Source of the DNA: an uncultured Rhodovulum sp.
GTDB taxonomy: Bacteria; Pseudomonadota; Alphaproteobacteria; Rhodobacterales; Rhodobacteraceae
Reading direction: 5' to 3'
DNA: 6,396 nt
NCBI GenBank assembly: GCA_946221765.1
Contig: CAMIMK010000182.1
Location: 1 to 6,396 of the forward strand
Within the stretch, counting starts at the first letter, position 1; each line of letters begins with the position of its first letter. The notes beneath the pieces are model-generated. The model did no database searches and was not told where the DNA came from. It saw only the letters and a program-made list of their open reading frames with translations. Position numbers and translations under genes: made by a program. Shown here in pieces: positions 1 to 5,961 of this stretch.

Positions 1-1356
1 GCCGCGCGGTCCCGGGATGTCGGGTGGGTCTGCCCGGGCTGCGGCAGGCTCTCGCGGCGGATCCACAGCCGTTACGTTCGGTCGCTCGCCGATCTCCCGG
101 CCCATGGCCGGCGCGTCAGTATTGCCCTCACAGTGCGGCGGTTCCGATGCGGCAACGACGTCTGCCCACGGGAGATCTTTGCCGAGCGGTTCGGCGAGGA
201 CATCGTCGCACCCTACGCCCGGCGCACGGCGCGGCTGCAGACCATCGTCCATCATCTCGGCCTGGCGCTCGGCGGCCGTCCCGGCCAGGGACTGGCCCGG
301 CGCCCGCTGATGCCGGTGAGCAAGGACACGCTGCTGCGGACCGTCCGGGCACGGGCGCCGGCGTCGCGGCCGACATCGCGGGTAATCGGCATCGACGACT
401 GGGCATGGAAGCGCGGGCATCGCTACGGCAGCATCGTCTGCGGCCTGGAGCGGCGCGAGATCGTCGACGTTCTTCCCGACCGCGAGGCCGCCACCGTCGA
501 GGCCTGGATGGCGGATCATCCCGAGGTCGAGATCGTGTCGCGGGATCGCGGCGGCGGCTATGGCCAGGCGGTCGCCCGCGCGGTGCCGGAGGTTGTCCAG
601 GTCGCAGATCGCTGGCACCTGACGGCGAACGCCAGCCAGGCCTTCCTCGACGTGGTGCGACGGTCGATGATGCCGATCCGCCGCGCGCTCGGCGCGGGCA
701 CCGTGAGCCCCGAGCTGCTGACATCGGCCGAGCGGCTGCAATACGAGGGATTCCTGCGCCGCGAGGAGATGAACACGGCCGTCCGGGCGCTGGCGAACGA
801 AGGAGTGCCGATCAAGCAGATCGTGTTGCGGACCGGCTGCAGCCGGAAGACCGTGCGGCGCATTCTCCGCGGCGAGCGCGACGATGTCTTCCGTGTCCCC
901 CTGAACTCGCTCGAGCCCTAACTCGTCCAACTCCACGAGGCCTGGTCCGGCGGATGCCGCAACGGCGCCGAGCTCTGGCGCCGGCTCCGCCTCGCCGGCT
1001 TCGGCGGCAGCCTTCGTGTCGTGACCGAGTGGGCCACGCGCCGTCGGCGTGCCGAAGCGGCCCAGCCTTCAGGCCCCCGCAAGTGCCCCTCGGCGCGAAA
1101 GATCGCGATGATGCTGACCCAGAAGCGGGCGCATCTCACCAGAGAAGACGCGGTGACGGTGGCGATGATCGAGGCCGCCGTCCCCCTCCTTGCTGCCACC
1201 CGGCATCTCCTCGAACGCTTCCAGGTGATGGTTGGGAAGCGGGACCCCTCCGGGCTCGACACCTGGCTCGACGACGCCTCGTCCAGCGCCATGGCATCAT
1301 TCGCCCGTGGGCTCCGGGACGACCAGCCTGCCGTCGCGGCGGCCCTGAGCTTGCCG
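1..1356 (+). mobile_element. ISL3-family insertion sequence remnant, lacking its right end
   Basis: This is the element to which the broken transposase belongs. Its left end is outside the window. Its right terminal inverted repeat and the last part of the transposase gene are absent, because recognisable cas3 sequence starts at about 1352-1360. The element therefore cannot transpose by itself. The right boundary is uncertain by several bases. Confidence 0.7.
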
Positions 1357-1359
1357 TGA
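1..1359 (+). pseudogene. ISL3-family transposase, 5' partial, nonsense-interrupted and 3'-truncated
   Basis: The frame is open from the window edge, so the start codon lies just outside. Residues 11-55 form a zf-ISL3 zinc finger (C11-x2-C14 and C50-x4-C55). The DDE_Tnp_ISL3 domain follows, with the first Asp in [11 protein letters not shown] (394-399) and the second in SRDRGGGYG (D182, 544-546). A helix-turn-helix insert lies around residues 263-291 ([19 protein letters not shown]), as is usual for alphaproteobacterial ISL3 enzymes. A TAA at 919-921 (codon 307) interrupts the gene after LNSLEP. The same frame then resumes clear transposase sequence (ELWRRLRLAGFGG, VVTEWATRRRRAE), so this is a nonsense mutation and not a frameshift. 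The frame ends at 1359 after AALSLP, where family members continue with a W-S-N-G-x-x-E-G segment carrying the catalytic Glu plus roughly 40 more residues. Both lesions predict an inactive enzyme. Family assignment is confident; the length of the missing tail is from memory of the family. Confidence 0.88.
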
Positions 1360-1990
1360 CCATGCAGCGGCGCACGGGCACCGGCGGATCATCTACGCGA
1401 TCCCCTTCACCTCGATCATCGACCAGACGGCGGCGATCTTCCGCGACGTGCTCGGCGAGGACATGGTGCTGGAGCATCAGTCGGCGATCGACGAGGAACG
1501 CAATGAGCGGCGCGAGGGGCGGGACAAGCTCCGGCTCGCGATGGAGAACTGGGCGGCGCCGGTGGTGGTGACCACCAATGTCCAGCTGTTCGAGAGCCTC
1601 TTCGCCGCCCGGCCGTCGCGGGCGCGCAAGCTGCACAACGTCGCCGGCAGCGTGATCGTCCTGGACGAGGCGCAGACGCTGCCGAAGGCGCTCCTGCAGC
1701 CGTGCCTCAGGATGCTCGACTGCCTGGCGCGACACTGGGGATGCACGGTGGTCTTCTGCACGGCGACGCAACCCGCGGTGGAGACGGCGCTGAAGGGGGA
1801 ACCTGCGCTCTCGCCCGTGCGCGAGCTGGCGCCGGCTCCGGAGAAATTGGCAGCGCAGCTGCGCCGGGCGCGCCTCGTCGACGGCGGGGAGATGGACAAT
1901 GCCACGCTGATCGCGGCGCTGCGCCAAACGGAGCAGGGGTTCGTCATCGTCAACAGTCGCGTTCATGCGCTCGACCTGTTCGAGGAAGCG
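1352..1990 (+). pseudogene. cas3: CRISPR-associated helicase/nuclease Cas3 fragment (type I, probably I-C), helicase core only
   Basis: Intact Cas3 is the helicase-nuclease recruited by Cascade to unwind and degrade target DNA. This internal piece of about 213 residues reads without a stop. In order it shows HAAAHGHRRIIYAIPFTSII, the segment that normally follows the Walker A loop; VVTTNVQLFESLFAARPSR; the DEAH-box variant DEAQTLP at 1664-1684; CTATQP (motif III) at 1757-1774; RELAPAPEKL; EMDNATL; and GFVIVNSRVHALDLF (motif IV region). This phrasing is most like subtype I-C Cas3. The N-terminal HD nuclease domain, the GxGKT loop, the C-terminal half of the second RecA domain and the C-terminal domain are missing. 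At the 5' side the frame is closed by a TGA at 1346-1348, and the sequence upstream is transposase. At the 3' side cas3 similarity ends near 1990, and the frame stops at 2024-2026 inside the next element. An ATG at 1448 could start a 192-residue product, but this would have no ATPase activity. The fragment is about 30% of a normal Cas3 and must be a relic. Confidence 0.87.
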
Positions 1991-2943
1991 TGGTATTCCG
2001 CCGGCGGGCGACCCGGTCTGGCGTGATGGAGATCGTGCGGCGACATCCAGGTTGCGTCGTCGCGATGGAGGCCTGCTGCGGGGCGCATCACCTGGGCCGG
2101 GTCTTCCTCGAAGAGGGCTACGAGGTGCGGCTGATGTCGCCCGAGTATGTCCGGCCGTACGTGAAGGCGCAGAAGAACGACGACCGGGATGCCGAGGCGA
2201 TCGCCGAGGCGGCGACCCGGCCGACGATGCGGTTCGTGCCGGTGAAGAGCCAGGAGCAGTCGGATCTGCAGTCGCTGCATCGTGCCCGGGAGCGGCTGGT
2301 CGGTGACCGGACCGCGCTGGTCAACCACCTGCGCGCGCTGCTGCTCGAGCGCGGCCTGATCGTGGCGAAGGGCCGCGCAAAGCTGCGGAGCGAGGTGGAG
2401 GAGTTCCTTGCCGACGCGGTTCCCGAGCTCAGTCCGCGCATCAGGAGCCTCGTGACGGACCTCATCGAGGACTGGGAGCGCCTCGACGCCCGCATCAAGG
2501 CCTTCGACGCCGAGTTCGTCGCTCTCGCGCGTGCCGATCCGGCGATGCGTCGCCTGTCGACCGTGCCGGGCATCGGGCCGATCAACGCGACGGCGCTGGT
2601 GGCGGCCGTCGGCGACGCCAGCGCCTTCGGCAAGGGGCGCGACCTCGCGGCGTGGCTCGGGCTCGTACCGCGTCAGGCCACGACCGGCGGCAAGCCGAGG
2701 CTGCTCGGCATCAGCAAGCGCGGCAACCGCTACCTGCGAAAGAACCTCGTCCACGGAGCTCGTGCCGTTCTGCCGAAGCTCGCCGAGCGCGACACCCCGA
2801 TCGGGCGCTGGCTCCGCGACCTGCTCGCACGGCAGCACAAGAATGTCGTCGTGGTGGCGTTGGCGAACAAGCTGGCCCGCATCTGCTGGGCTGTGCTCTC
2901 CGGCGACCGTGGCTTTGCTGAAGAGGTCGCCCAAATGCACTGA
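1984..2943 (+). pseudogene. IS110/IS1111-family DEDD transposase, N-terminally truncated
   Basis: These transposases act with an element-encoded guide RNA to excise and insert the IS. Transposase-like sequence starts at about 1984 (GSVVFRRRATR). It includes the second catalytic residue, Glu in VAMEACCGAHHLG (2068-2070), and the paired Asp of KNDDRDAEAI (2179-2181 and 2188-2190). The segments TRPTMRFVPVKS, LHRARERLV and a central coiled region follow. The C-terminal Transposase_20 domain has TVPGIGPINA, the LAAWLGLVPRQ segment and the conserved nucleophilic Ser of GISKRGNRYLRK (2713-2715). The C-terminus is complete, with TGA at 2941-2943. The first 20-25 residues, which hold the first Asp of the DEDD tetrad in a G-x-D-V/L motif, are absent, replaced by cas3 sequence. 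Translation could begin at GTG 2023 or ATG 2026 (305 aa, against about 340 normally), but I see no good ribosome binding site. Without the first Asp the product should be inactive. Confidence 0.82.
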
Positions 2944-3203
2944 GAACGAAGCGGCACCGGCGCGCCCGATCCGGAGCCGTCCACGAGGTCTGCGGGCGGT
3001 ATGAACAGATGGCCCAACAGTCGAACGGCGACGCGCAACCCTGAGAGCTGTCAACGGCCGACCGAGGCCGGGCCGATTACGAGGAGCACGTCGCGCGTAT
3101 CTCCATCTTGGCAGGGAGCAAGCTCCGAGGCCGGATACGTTGACGCAGACTGGAAGGCAGAATGCTCAACCCTCTTGCAGACGGGGCGGGCCATACGTTG
3201 ATA
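2944..3203 (+). ncRNA. Candidate IS1111-type guide RNA (bridge RNA/seekRNA) region in the IS 3' tail
   Basis: About 260 bp between the transposase stop and the presumed right end have no credible gene. In IS1111-group elements this region encodes the guide RNA that pairs with donor and target DNA. Three local stem-loops can be drawn: CCGTCC (2977-2982) with GGGCGG (2994-2999, one G-U pair), CGGCC (3055-3059) with GGCCG (3066-3070), and GGAGC (3115-3119) with GCTCC (3122-3126). The stems are short and common by chance in GC-rich DNA, so the case rests on position and length more than on structure. Exact RNA ends are unknown. Confidence 0.35.
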
Positions 3204-3263
3204 CTGAGGGGATGGCCGCGTTCGCGGAGAAGAGGGAGCCGAGCTTCCGGGACCGGTGATCCT

Positions 3264-3286
3264 GCCGGCGCCTCGGCGCCGGTTTC
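3264..3286. terminator. Strong GC hairpin, possible terminator
   Basis: CCGGCGCC (3265-3272) and GGCGCCGG (3275-3282) are perfect 8-bp arms around TC. In practice this gives a 7-bp stem with a CTCG tetraloop. On the plus strand it is followed by TTTC, a weak U-tract, and could end transcription coming out of the IS remnant. It could also act on transcripts arriving from the regulator gene on the minus strand. Confidence 0.35.
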
Positions 3287-3403
3287 GGACGGCTCGTCGT
3301 GGTTGGTCCGCGGTTTCTGAACGGCCAAGCTCCCGACGCCATGGCCTCGCCGCGTTGCCTTGTTTCGAATGACCGGGCGACGGAAATATTGCCAGTTCAG
3401 CCG

Positions 3404-3422
3404 GCGGCCTGACTTTGGCCGC
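3404..3422 (-). terminator. Hairpin just downstream of the AraC-type regulator
   Basis: GCGGCC (3404-3409) and GGCCGC (3417-3422) form a 6-bp stem with a 7-nt loop. It begins 13 nt after the regulator's TAA on the minus strand. The position suits a terminator for that gene. No T-run follows directly, so the call is weak. Confidence 0.3.
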
Positions 3423-3435
3423 GCTTCCGAGGGCC

Positions 3436-4452
3436 TTAGGTCGGTGCCGGAAAGCCGTGCGTCCGGCAGCGCTGCGGCGCCGCTCCATACCAGCGGCGAA
3501 AGGCCTGCGTGAAGACGCTCTGCTCCGAATATCCGAGCGCGTCGGAGACTTCGGACAGCGGAAGCCGCGTGTTGGTCACGAGCGCCAGGGCCCGCGCACG
3601 CCGCCACTCGTCCATCAGATCGCGAAAGGAATGCCCCTCGTGATGCAGGCGCCTCTGGAGGGTGCGGGCCGGCATGCGCAGGCTGTCGGCGACACTCTCG
3701 AGCGAGCAGTTGCCGAGCTCCATCTGCCTGCCGATCTCGTGGCGGACCTGTTCCGTCAGTCCGCCGTCGACATCCTCGCGCGCAGCCTTAAAGTAGCGCC
3801 TGATCAGCGCGTGATAGGCCAGATCCGTGCGCTCGATCGGTCGGTCGAGGAGCGCGCGCTCGAAGCTCAGGGCGTTGCGCTCGGCGGCGTAGCGGACCGG
3901 GCAGCGGAACCAGTTCGACACCGCGGCGGCGGACGCGCCCTTGCCCTCGTCGAACGCGACTTCGACGAAATCCACCGACCTTCCGCAGATCGATTCCACC
4001 ACCATCTTGCACTGGGCCAGGACCAGCTCGCTGTTCTCGCGGCCTTTCGGCGCGCCGGGCCGCGTCGTGGCCACGATCGAGCAGACGTCGCCGTCCTTCG
4101 GCTCATCGAGGACGATGATCATCGCGTTGGCATGAACGACGAGATTCTCGGCGATTGCCTGGAGAGCGCCGCGCAGCGTCCGCTCCATACGGGCGAGCAG
4201 CGCGACCGGACCGAGGACGTCCATCTCCTGGTGGCGGATCATGCGAAGGCCGATGTCGGGCAGTTTCCAGCTGATCGCGCAGCGGCGCAGGAGTTCGCAG
4301 AAGGCGCCGTAGTCGATCACCTCCTCCGGCCGGTTCAACAGGCCGGGATCGATGCCGACTTGTTGCAGTATCGGGTCGAGTTCGAGGCCCTGGTCACGGG
4401 CGATCCGTGACAGGCCCTTCAACTTGCTGACCCGGGTATAGTATCGCGGCAC
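3436..4452 (-). CDS. AraC-family transcriptional regulator with Arabinose_bd (OruR/ArgR-like) sensor domain
   Basis: This is a cytoplasmic DNA-binding regulator of 338 residues, normal for the family. Residues about 15-200 match the Arabinose_bd-type sensor (VGIDPGLLNRPEEVIDYGAF, LPDIGLRMIRHQEMDVLGPV). The AraC DNA-binding domain is at about 232-335, with two helix-turn-helices: CSLESVADSLRMPARTLQRR (249-268) and PLSEVSDALGYSEQSVFTQA (298-317), followed by FRRWYGAAPQRCR. I chose GTG at 4452. AGGAGG (4462-4467) lies 9 nt upstream, the product then begins PRYYTRVSKLKGL as relatives do, and a candidate promoter would start transcription near 4485. A longer frame from TTG at 4491 has no Shine-Dalgarno and would start upstream of the predicted transcription start. 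The gene is divergent from the acyl-CoA dehydrogenase, so it probably controls that gene, itself, or both. Relatives answer to amino acids or acyl/aromatic metabolites; the ligand here is unknown. The stop is TAA at 3438-3436. Confidence 0.9.
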   Translation of the reverse strand: MPRYYTRVSKLKGLSRIARDQGLELDPILQQVGIDPGLLNRPEEVIDYGAFCELLRRCAISWKLPDIGLRMIRHQEMDVLGPVALLARMERTLRGALQAIAENLVVHANAMIIVLDEPKDGDVCSIVATTRPGAPKGRENSELVLAQCKMVVESICGRSVDFVEVAFDEGKGASAAAVSNWFRCPVRYAAERNALSFERALLDRPIERTDLAYHALIRRYFKAAREDVDGGLTEQVRHEIGRQMELGNCSLESVADSLRMPARTLQRRLHHEGHSFRDLMDEWRRARALALVTNTRLPLSEVSDALGYSEQSVFTQAFRRWYGAAPQRCRTHGFPAPT

Positions 4453-4461
4453 CGCGCCCGC

Positions 4462-4467
4462 CCTCCT
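4462..4467 (-). promoter_or_regulatory. Ribosome binding site deciding the regulator start
   Basis: AGGAGG on the minus strand lies 9 nt before the GTG at 4452. It decides in favour of this start over the upstream TTG at 4491. Confidence 0.7.
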
Positions 4468-4491
4468 CGAGCACGACTTCCTCGATTCCAA

Positions 4492-4520
4492 ACTCTAGGC
4501 CCGACGGCTCCGTGCGGCAA
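4492..4520 (-). promoter_or_regulatory. Candidate promoter of the AraC-type regulator
   Basis: On the minus strand TTGCCG (4520-4515) and TAGAGT (4497-4492) are separated by 17 bp, each matching 4 of 6 sigma-70 consensus bases. Transcription would begin near 4485, giving a leader of about 33 nt that contains the AGGAGG. Confidence 0.45.
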
Positions 4521-4540
4521 CTCACCCGACGTCCCGCCGC

Positions 4541-4559
4541 GCCTCACGCCGCGTGAGGC
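4541..4559. promoter_or_regulatory. 19-bp palindrome, candidate operator between divergent promoters
   Basis: GCCTCACGC and GCGTGAGGC are perfect 9-bp inverted arms around a single central C. The palindrome sits upstream of both candidate promoters, centred about 55 bp before the predicted dehydrogenase start and about 65 bp before the predicted regulator start. An extra CTCAC occurs at 4521-4525, 22 bp (two helical turns) from CTCAC at 4543-4547. AraC proteins often bind direct repeats at such spacing, while a true palindrome more often suits a dimeric regulator of another family. The binding protein is therefore unassigned. Confidence 0.5.
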
Positions 4560-4570
4560 TCCCGCGCAGA

Positions 4571-4598
4571 TTGACACGGTTCCGAGACCGGGCAGACT
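4571..4598 (+). promoter_or_regulatory. Candidate promoter of the acyl-CoA dehydrogenase
   Basis: A perfect -35 TTGACA (4571-4576) is followed after 16 bp by a weak -10 CAGACT (4593-4598, 3 of 6). A good -35 with a poor -10, placed 11 bp downstream of the palindrome, fits a promoter that needs an activator. The start would be near 4605. Confidence 0.42.
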
Positions 4599-4625
4599 TT
4601 CCCGAAATTACAAAAGGGTGCGGGG

Positions 4626-4631
4626 AGGAGG
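4626..4631 (+). promoter_or_regulatory. Ribosome binding site of the acyl-CoA dehydrogenase
   Basis: AGGAGG lies 6 nt before the ATG at 4638 and fixes this start. Confidence 0.75.
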
Positions 4632-4637
4632 ACCGTT

Positions 4638-5822
4638 ATGGCGCAGGACGCGGCGGCTTGGCCGGGAGACTTCTACCATCTTCGCGAGACGCTTTCGCCT
4701 GAGGAACAGGCGATCCTGGCGCGCCTGCGCGAGACCCTCGAGAGCGACGTCGCTCCCGTGATCAACGATTACTGGATCCGGGCCGAGTTTCCGCACGCGC
4801 TGTTGCCGGTCTTCGCCTCCCTCGGAGCGGCCGGGGCCTCCTACAGCGGCTACGGCTTTCCCGGTCATTCCGCGCTTCTCGATGGCCTCATGTGCATGGA
4901 GGTCGCCCGCGTCGACCCCTCCTGCGCGACCTTCCTCGGCGTCCATGGCGGGCTCGCCGCCGGTTCGATCTATCTCTGCGGCTCGGAGGAACAGAAGACC
5001 CGCTGGCTGCCGGCCATGAGCCGCCTCGAGAAGATCGGCGCGTTCGGCCTCACCGAGCCGGACGTGGGATCCGGGGTTGCGGGCGGTCTCACCACCACGG
5101 CGCGGCGCGTGGGCGACGGATGGGTGCTCGATGGCCGCAAGCGCTGGATCGGCAACGGCAGCTTCGCCGACCTGGTTGTGATCTGGGCGCGCGACGTCTC
5201 CGACAATTCGGTGAAGGGCTTCGTCGTCGAGAAGGGCACGCCCGGTTTCGAGGCCGAGGTGATGCAGCACAAGATCGCGCTCCGGGTCGTCCAGAACGCG
5301 ATGATCACCCTCTCGGACTGCCATGTCCCGGAGGAAAACCGCCTCGCGAATGCGAACAGCTTCGCCGATACCGGCCGCGTCCTCAAGATGACCCGCGCGG
5401 GGGTGGCCTGGATCGCCACCGGCTGCGCGCTCGGCGCCTTCGAGCATGCCCTCGCCTATGCCCGCCGCCGCGAGCAGTTCGGCCGGCCGATCGGAGGCTT
5501 CCAGCTCGTCCAGGATCAGCTGGTCCGCATACTGTCCGGCGTGACCGCTTCGATGACCATCTGCCATCGCCTGTCGCAGCTCCAGGGCGAGGGCCGCTAC
5601 ACCGACGAGCAGGCATCGCTCGCCAAGGCCTTCTGCACCGTTTCGGCCCGCCAGACCGTCGGCCTCGCGCGCGAGCTTCTCGGCGGCAACGGCATCCTGC
5701 TCGAGGAGCAGGTCGGCCGCTTCGTGGCCGATGCCGAAGCGATCTATTCCTATGAGGGTACACGCGAGATCAACACGCTCATCGTCGGCCGCGCCATCAC
5801 GGGGATGAGCGCCTTCGTCTGA
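4638..5822 (+). CDS. Acyl-CoA dehydrogenase, glutaryl-CoA dehydrogenase/ACX4-like branch
   Basis: This is a soluble FAD enzyme of 394 residues, full length for the family, that oxidises an acyl-CoA to the 2-enoyl-CoA. Order of domains: N-terminal helical domain (about 15-130, with ASYSGYGFPG and CGSEEQKTRWLPAM), the beta-domain with FAD/substrate motif FGLTEPDVGSG (136-146) and KRWIGNGSFADLVVIWAR (168-185), then the C-terminal helical domain with RREQFGRPIGGFQL (277-290) and ELLGGNGI (346-353). The catalytic base is Glu373 in YSYEGTREINTLIVGRAITG, the position used in glutaryl-CoA dehydrogenases. Sequence details (DPSCATFLGVH, RWIGN, RVVQN, YEGT-x-x-INTL) resemble plant ACX4 short-chain acyl-CoA oxidases more than true glutaryl-CoA dehydrogenase. 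At the positions that I align with the glutarate-binding Arg94 and Ser98 of the human enzyme it has Ala97 and Gly101. A short-chain, non-dicarboxylate substrate is therefore my inference. It is divergent from the AraC-type regulator that probably controls it. The start has AGGAGG 6 nt upstream. Confidence 0.92.
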   Translation: MAQDAAAWPGDFYHLRETLSPEEQAILARLRETLESDVAPVINDYWIRAEFPHALLPVFASLGAAGASYSGYGFPGHSALLDGLMCMEVARVDPSCATFLGVHGGLAAGSIYLCGSEEQKTRWLPAMSRLEKIGAFGLTEPDVGSGVAGGLTTTARRVGDGWVLDGRKRWIGNGSFADLVVIWARDVSDNSVKGFVVEKGTPGFEAEVMQHKIALRVVQNAMITLSDCHVPEENRLANANSFADTGRVLKMTRAGVAWIATGCALGAFEHALAYARRREQFGRPIGGFQLVQDQLVRILSGVTASMTICHRLSQLQGEGRYTDEQASLAKAFCTVSARQTVGLARELLGGNGILLEEQVGRFVADAEAIYSYEGTREINTLIVGRAITGMSAFV

Positions 5823-5937
5823 GAGAGCTCTGCGAAAGGTCCCTCCTGTGATGCGATCGACGGCTTTCCGGTGATTTTCAGGCGGATTGCCAGTCGATCC
5901 GGGCCCGAGACGTGGGCCGGTGCAGGCCACAGGGGTG

Positions 5938-5956
5938 CCGGGGCGGCGAACCCCGG
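5938..5956 (-). terminator. Hairpin after the IS5 transposase stop
   Basis: CCGGGG (5938-5943) and CCCCGG (5951-5956) form a 6-bp stem with a 7-nt loop, starting 5 nt after the transposase stop on the minus strand. A second imperfect hairpin follows at 5899-5920 (CCGGGCCC and GGGCCGG with one bulge). No T-run is present, so these may be IS-end structures and not terminators. Confidence 0.25.
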
Positions 5957-5961
5957 GTCCG

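Larger units (their letters stand above)
1984..3203 (+). mobile_element. IS110/IS1111-family insertion sequence remnant, lacking its left end
   Basis: The remnant consists of the truncated transposase gene plus its non-coding 3' tail. The left end and the first codons are missing. The right end is placed near the motif GGGGCGGGCCATACGTTG (3183-3200), which resembles the right terminus of related elements as I remember them. This family leaves no classic target duplications, so the exact edge cannot be fixed from this sequence alone. The long 3' non-coding tail favours the IS1111 group over classical IS110. Confidence 0.62.
3204..3435. other. Intergenic region with no recognised gene
   Basis: This lies between the end of the IS110/IS1111 remnant and the regulator stop codon. 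I recognise no protein, tRNA or CRISPR repeat on either strand. Open frames crossing it lack family resemblance and plausible starts. It contains two GC-rich inverted repeats, listed separately, and may be the surviving chromosomal flank downstream of the regulator. Confidence 0.5.

Noticed and set aside
24..1571. A 515-residue plus-strand open frame covering the ISL3 and early cas3 region
   Set aside because: It is Arg/Pro/Gly-rich, typical of an out-of-frame reading of GC-rich DNA, and both true frames beneath it have clear family motifs.
1448..2026. A functional short Cas3-like protein of 192 residues
   Set aside because: It would lack Walker A and most of the second RecA domain, and its last residues come from transposon DNA read out of frame.
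1352..2943. A CRISPR-associated transposon (cas genes recruited for guided transposition)
   Set aside because: Those systems lack cas3 and use Tn7-like transposases; here cas3 is broken and the neighbouring transposases are truncated, unrelated families.
1963..3054. A 363-residue minus-strand open frame opposite the IS110-type transposase
   Set aside because: It is an antisense shadow; the plus strand has the DEDD and Transposase_20 motifs.
3051..3607. Small minus-strand open frames in and next to the IS tail and intergenic region
   Set aside because: They overlap the regulator or the structured tail, show no family similarity and lack convincing starts.
3415..4410. A 331-residue plus-strand open frame opposite the regulator
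   Set aside because: It is an antisense shadow of the AraC-type gene, without recognisable domains.
4608..5930. A 440-residue minus-strand open frame antisense to the dehydrogenase
   Set aside because: It has no family resemblance and lies wholly over a well-supported gene with a good ribosome binding site; high-GC antisense open frames are common.
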